Below, piece by piece: positions 62,460-64,000 of a stretch of DNA of 64,000 nt (positions are counted from its first letter, which is position 1; the number at the start of each line of letters is the position of its first letter). Location of the stretch: positions 451,485 to 515,484 of the forward strand of contig CAVRHV010000005.1 in assembly GCA_963721075.1 (NCBI GenBank). The letters run 5' to 3'. This DNA is from DATFVA01 sp963721075 (GTDB lineage Bacteria; Bacteroidota; Ignavibacteria; Ignavibacteriales; Ignavibacteriaceae). The notes beneath the pieces are model-generated. The model was not told where the DNA came from and made no database searches. It saw nothing but the letters and a program-made list of their open reading frames with translations. A program made the position numbers and the translations under genes.

Positions 62460-63866
62460 TTATCGGGAGGTCCCGTAAATACTTATCTTTTTCTCTCCAT
62501 TAGGACCGGAAGTTGAAATATCAATGATTGCCTGCTGAAGCTGAGTAGTATCAGGTTTAGAATCTATAGCTATAAAACTGAACATTGTGAAAGCTTTACT
62601 TTGCGTATCAAGCATTGTTACATCTAATATCTCCGGAAACCTCAAGATCTCCTTTATTAACTTTGACTGATATCGTTTGACCTGAGGACATTGGATTTCC
62701 ATTACCATCACTGACAGTAAAATTAAACGATTGTGAGCCGCCATTTTGAATATCAAATGAAGATAGGGTCAACAGTGATAACAGGAAGCCCGGTAAGCAG
62801 TCTAACAGTTGAAGTCTGAATAGTGGTATTATTCTCATCTACCGTTGAAGAAGTTACTCTGAAAAATCCAGGTCCATAACCCTGTTCGTTTAAATCAGGA
62901 AATGGCTGGGTTAACATTGTAACAGTAGCTCTTCCAAGGTTATCCGTGGTATTTGACCCATCAATAATTCCGGATGTTGTCTCGAAATATACACTTGTTC
63001 CTGGCCTGACAGGATTAGAATATTTATCTCCTACAAATGCCGTAAAAGGAATTTCAACACCAATAATTCCATAATTAGGATAATTAAGTTTATCTGACGC
63101 AACAGCAAAATGATTTGGATCCGGGAAATCCGCCATATATCGCAATTAATATCGGCTGCGATTTAACGATAATATTATTTATCGTAAACCCAGCAGTAAT
63201 TTGTGCAACACCCGCTTTAGTACCCGTATTCAAAGTTACGGAAGCTCTGCCAAGTGCATTACTTACAACCGAGGCAGGGTAGAGATATTCACCGCCGCCG
63301 GGGCCTGAACTAAGACTGAAATTAACTTCAATAGCATTATCAGAACCAATAGCTACTCCATTTGAATCAAGCACTTCAAAAATAAATTGTACAGATTCAT
63401 TAGCGCCGCTTTCCTTTACTCCTACATTTTGAGCTGATTGAGCATAAAGGTAAATAGTGGCTGCCTGACCGGATGATGTTCCTCCACCGGTTCCCTGCTG
63501 TTGAGTAAGTTTTAAAACCGGTAATTCAATATTGCCACTGACAGGTACATAGATACTTGTGGTATCGGTATCATATCCGGATCTTAAAAAATACAATTGT
63601 CAGTTCCTTATCTTCCGATAAGGGGGAAGCTCGCAGAGAATGAGCCGTCATTGCCCGTTGTAGTATTAACCTGGGTCATGCCGTCAGTTATTTTAACCGT
63701 CGCGTTAAAAACCGGGTCACCCGAAACAGATTCAACTATTTGTCCTGATATAGTAGCATCCGGAACTTCCGGGTTAGTATTTTCATCCGGAACACCAAAC
63801 TCACAGCCGGATAAATATAATCCTGTAAAGAAATAAAAAAGCTGTTAGGTATATAATATTTTTCAT
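62460..63866 (-). pseudogene. Ig-like repeat lipoprotein, six apparent frameshifts
   Basis: Read from ATG at 63866, a signal peptide leads to a lipobox (LSGC) only if one base is removed from an A6 run at 63835-63840. The chain then goes through a carboxypeptidase regulatory-like domain (ATISGQIVESVSGDPVFNATVKI) and Ig-like repeats (GRASVTLNTGTKAGVAQITAGF, GRATVTMLTQPF, FNFTVSDGNGNPM), ending KKISIYGTSR. Frame changes occur at about 63838, 63624, 63588, 63126, 62762 and 62628. Each is cured by deleting one base and three lie in homopolymers. The corrected protein would be 466 residues. As read, no full product can be made. Confidence 0.8.
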
Positions 63867-63908
63867 ATTGAAATTTCTTTTTTTATGAGATTGTTATAGT
63901 CTCCGGAT

Positions 63909-64000
63909 TTATTTTTCATCTTTCAGGTAATCCGGTTTGTAATATTTTATTTCTTCTTTATCTTTTTCTAATTTCTGTTTGATAAGGTTCTGTTTCTGGA
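63909..64000 (-). CDS. 3' end of an unknown gene
   Basis: The minus-strand frame is open from the window end to TAA at 63911-63909, giving about 30 residues rich in Lys, Glu and Tyr (LIKQKLEKDKEEIKYYKPDY). It lies 42 bases before the Ig-like lipoprotein start on the same strand and could be its operon partner. Too little is visible to identify it. Confidence 0.5.
   Translation of the reverse strand, partial: QKQNLIKQKLEKDKEEIKYYKPDYLKDEK

Noticed and set aside
63597..63836. 79-codon plus-strand ORF opposite the Ig-like lipoprotein
   Set aside because: It is the antisense of the lipoprotein's first domain, whose minus-strand sequence makes clear protein sense.

Overview
The window looks like chromosomal DNA from the Ignavibacteria/Chlorobi side of the Bacteroidota (FCB group). 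Three secreted proteins end in the type IX (Por) sorting domain with the QNYPNPFNP signature common in Ignavibacteria. Candidate promoters at secD and mraZ fit the Bacteroidota form (TTG, about 20 nt, TAnnTTTG). The genome is AT-rich and densely packed. No species can be named from the sequence alone.

Layout. 1-678 is the end of a DUF72 gene. 879-3999 (minus) holds secF and secD. 4284-7462 (minus) is a nucleoside salvage operon read cdd, tdk, nupC, punA, preceded by a methyltransferase and a glycosyltransferase whose frames overlap. 9810-14057 (plus) carries two exported type IX proteins, the first interrupted by an in-frame TAA. 14090-17741 (minus) is a three-gene unit: floA, a protein with a seven-residue Trp-His repeat, and a UvrD-type helicase. 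18137-24704 (plus) holds clpC, a pterin dehydratase, a TPR protein, pyrE, an M64 peptidase and a SpoIIE-type phosphatase. 24800-28728 has an aldehyde dehydrogenase, a DUF2188 protein, an MgtC/DUF4010 membrane protein and a small stress-type pair. 28911-35105 has truA, two membrane proteins, a third type IX cargo, pepF and an IMPDH/GMP reductase. 35526-42174 has an S9 peptidase broken by a frameshift, an HU protein, a zinc-ribbon/TPR protein, a 31-residue COX24-like basic protein, tRNA-Thr(CGT) and a prolyl oligopeptidase.

42508-58898 is a compact division and cell wall (dcw) cluster: mraZ, rsmH, ftsL-like, ftsI (with PASTA), murE, murF, mraY, murD, ftsW, murG, an unknown membrane protein, murC, ftsQ, ftsA, ftsZ. 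Start and stop codons overlap or nearly touch throughout, and three TGGKG boxes spaced 10 bp apart form a likely MraZ operator over the promoter. murB and ddl are absent from the cluster.

After the cluster come a CPXCG cysteine-rich protein, an intact ORF equal to only the C-terminal half of a DnaE polymerase, a triple 27-bp palindromic repeat, yajQ, a MORN-repeat lipoprotein and an Ig-like lipoprotein gene that needs six frame corrections. All six, and the one in the S9 peptidase, are explained by one extra base. No known defence system, prophage, insertion sequence or CRISPR array was recognised.
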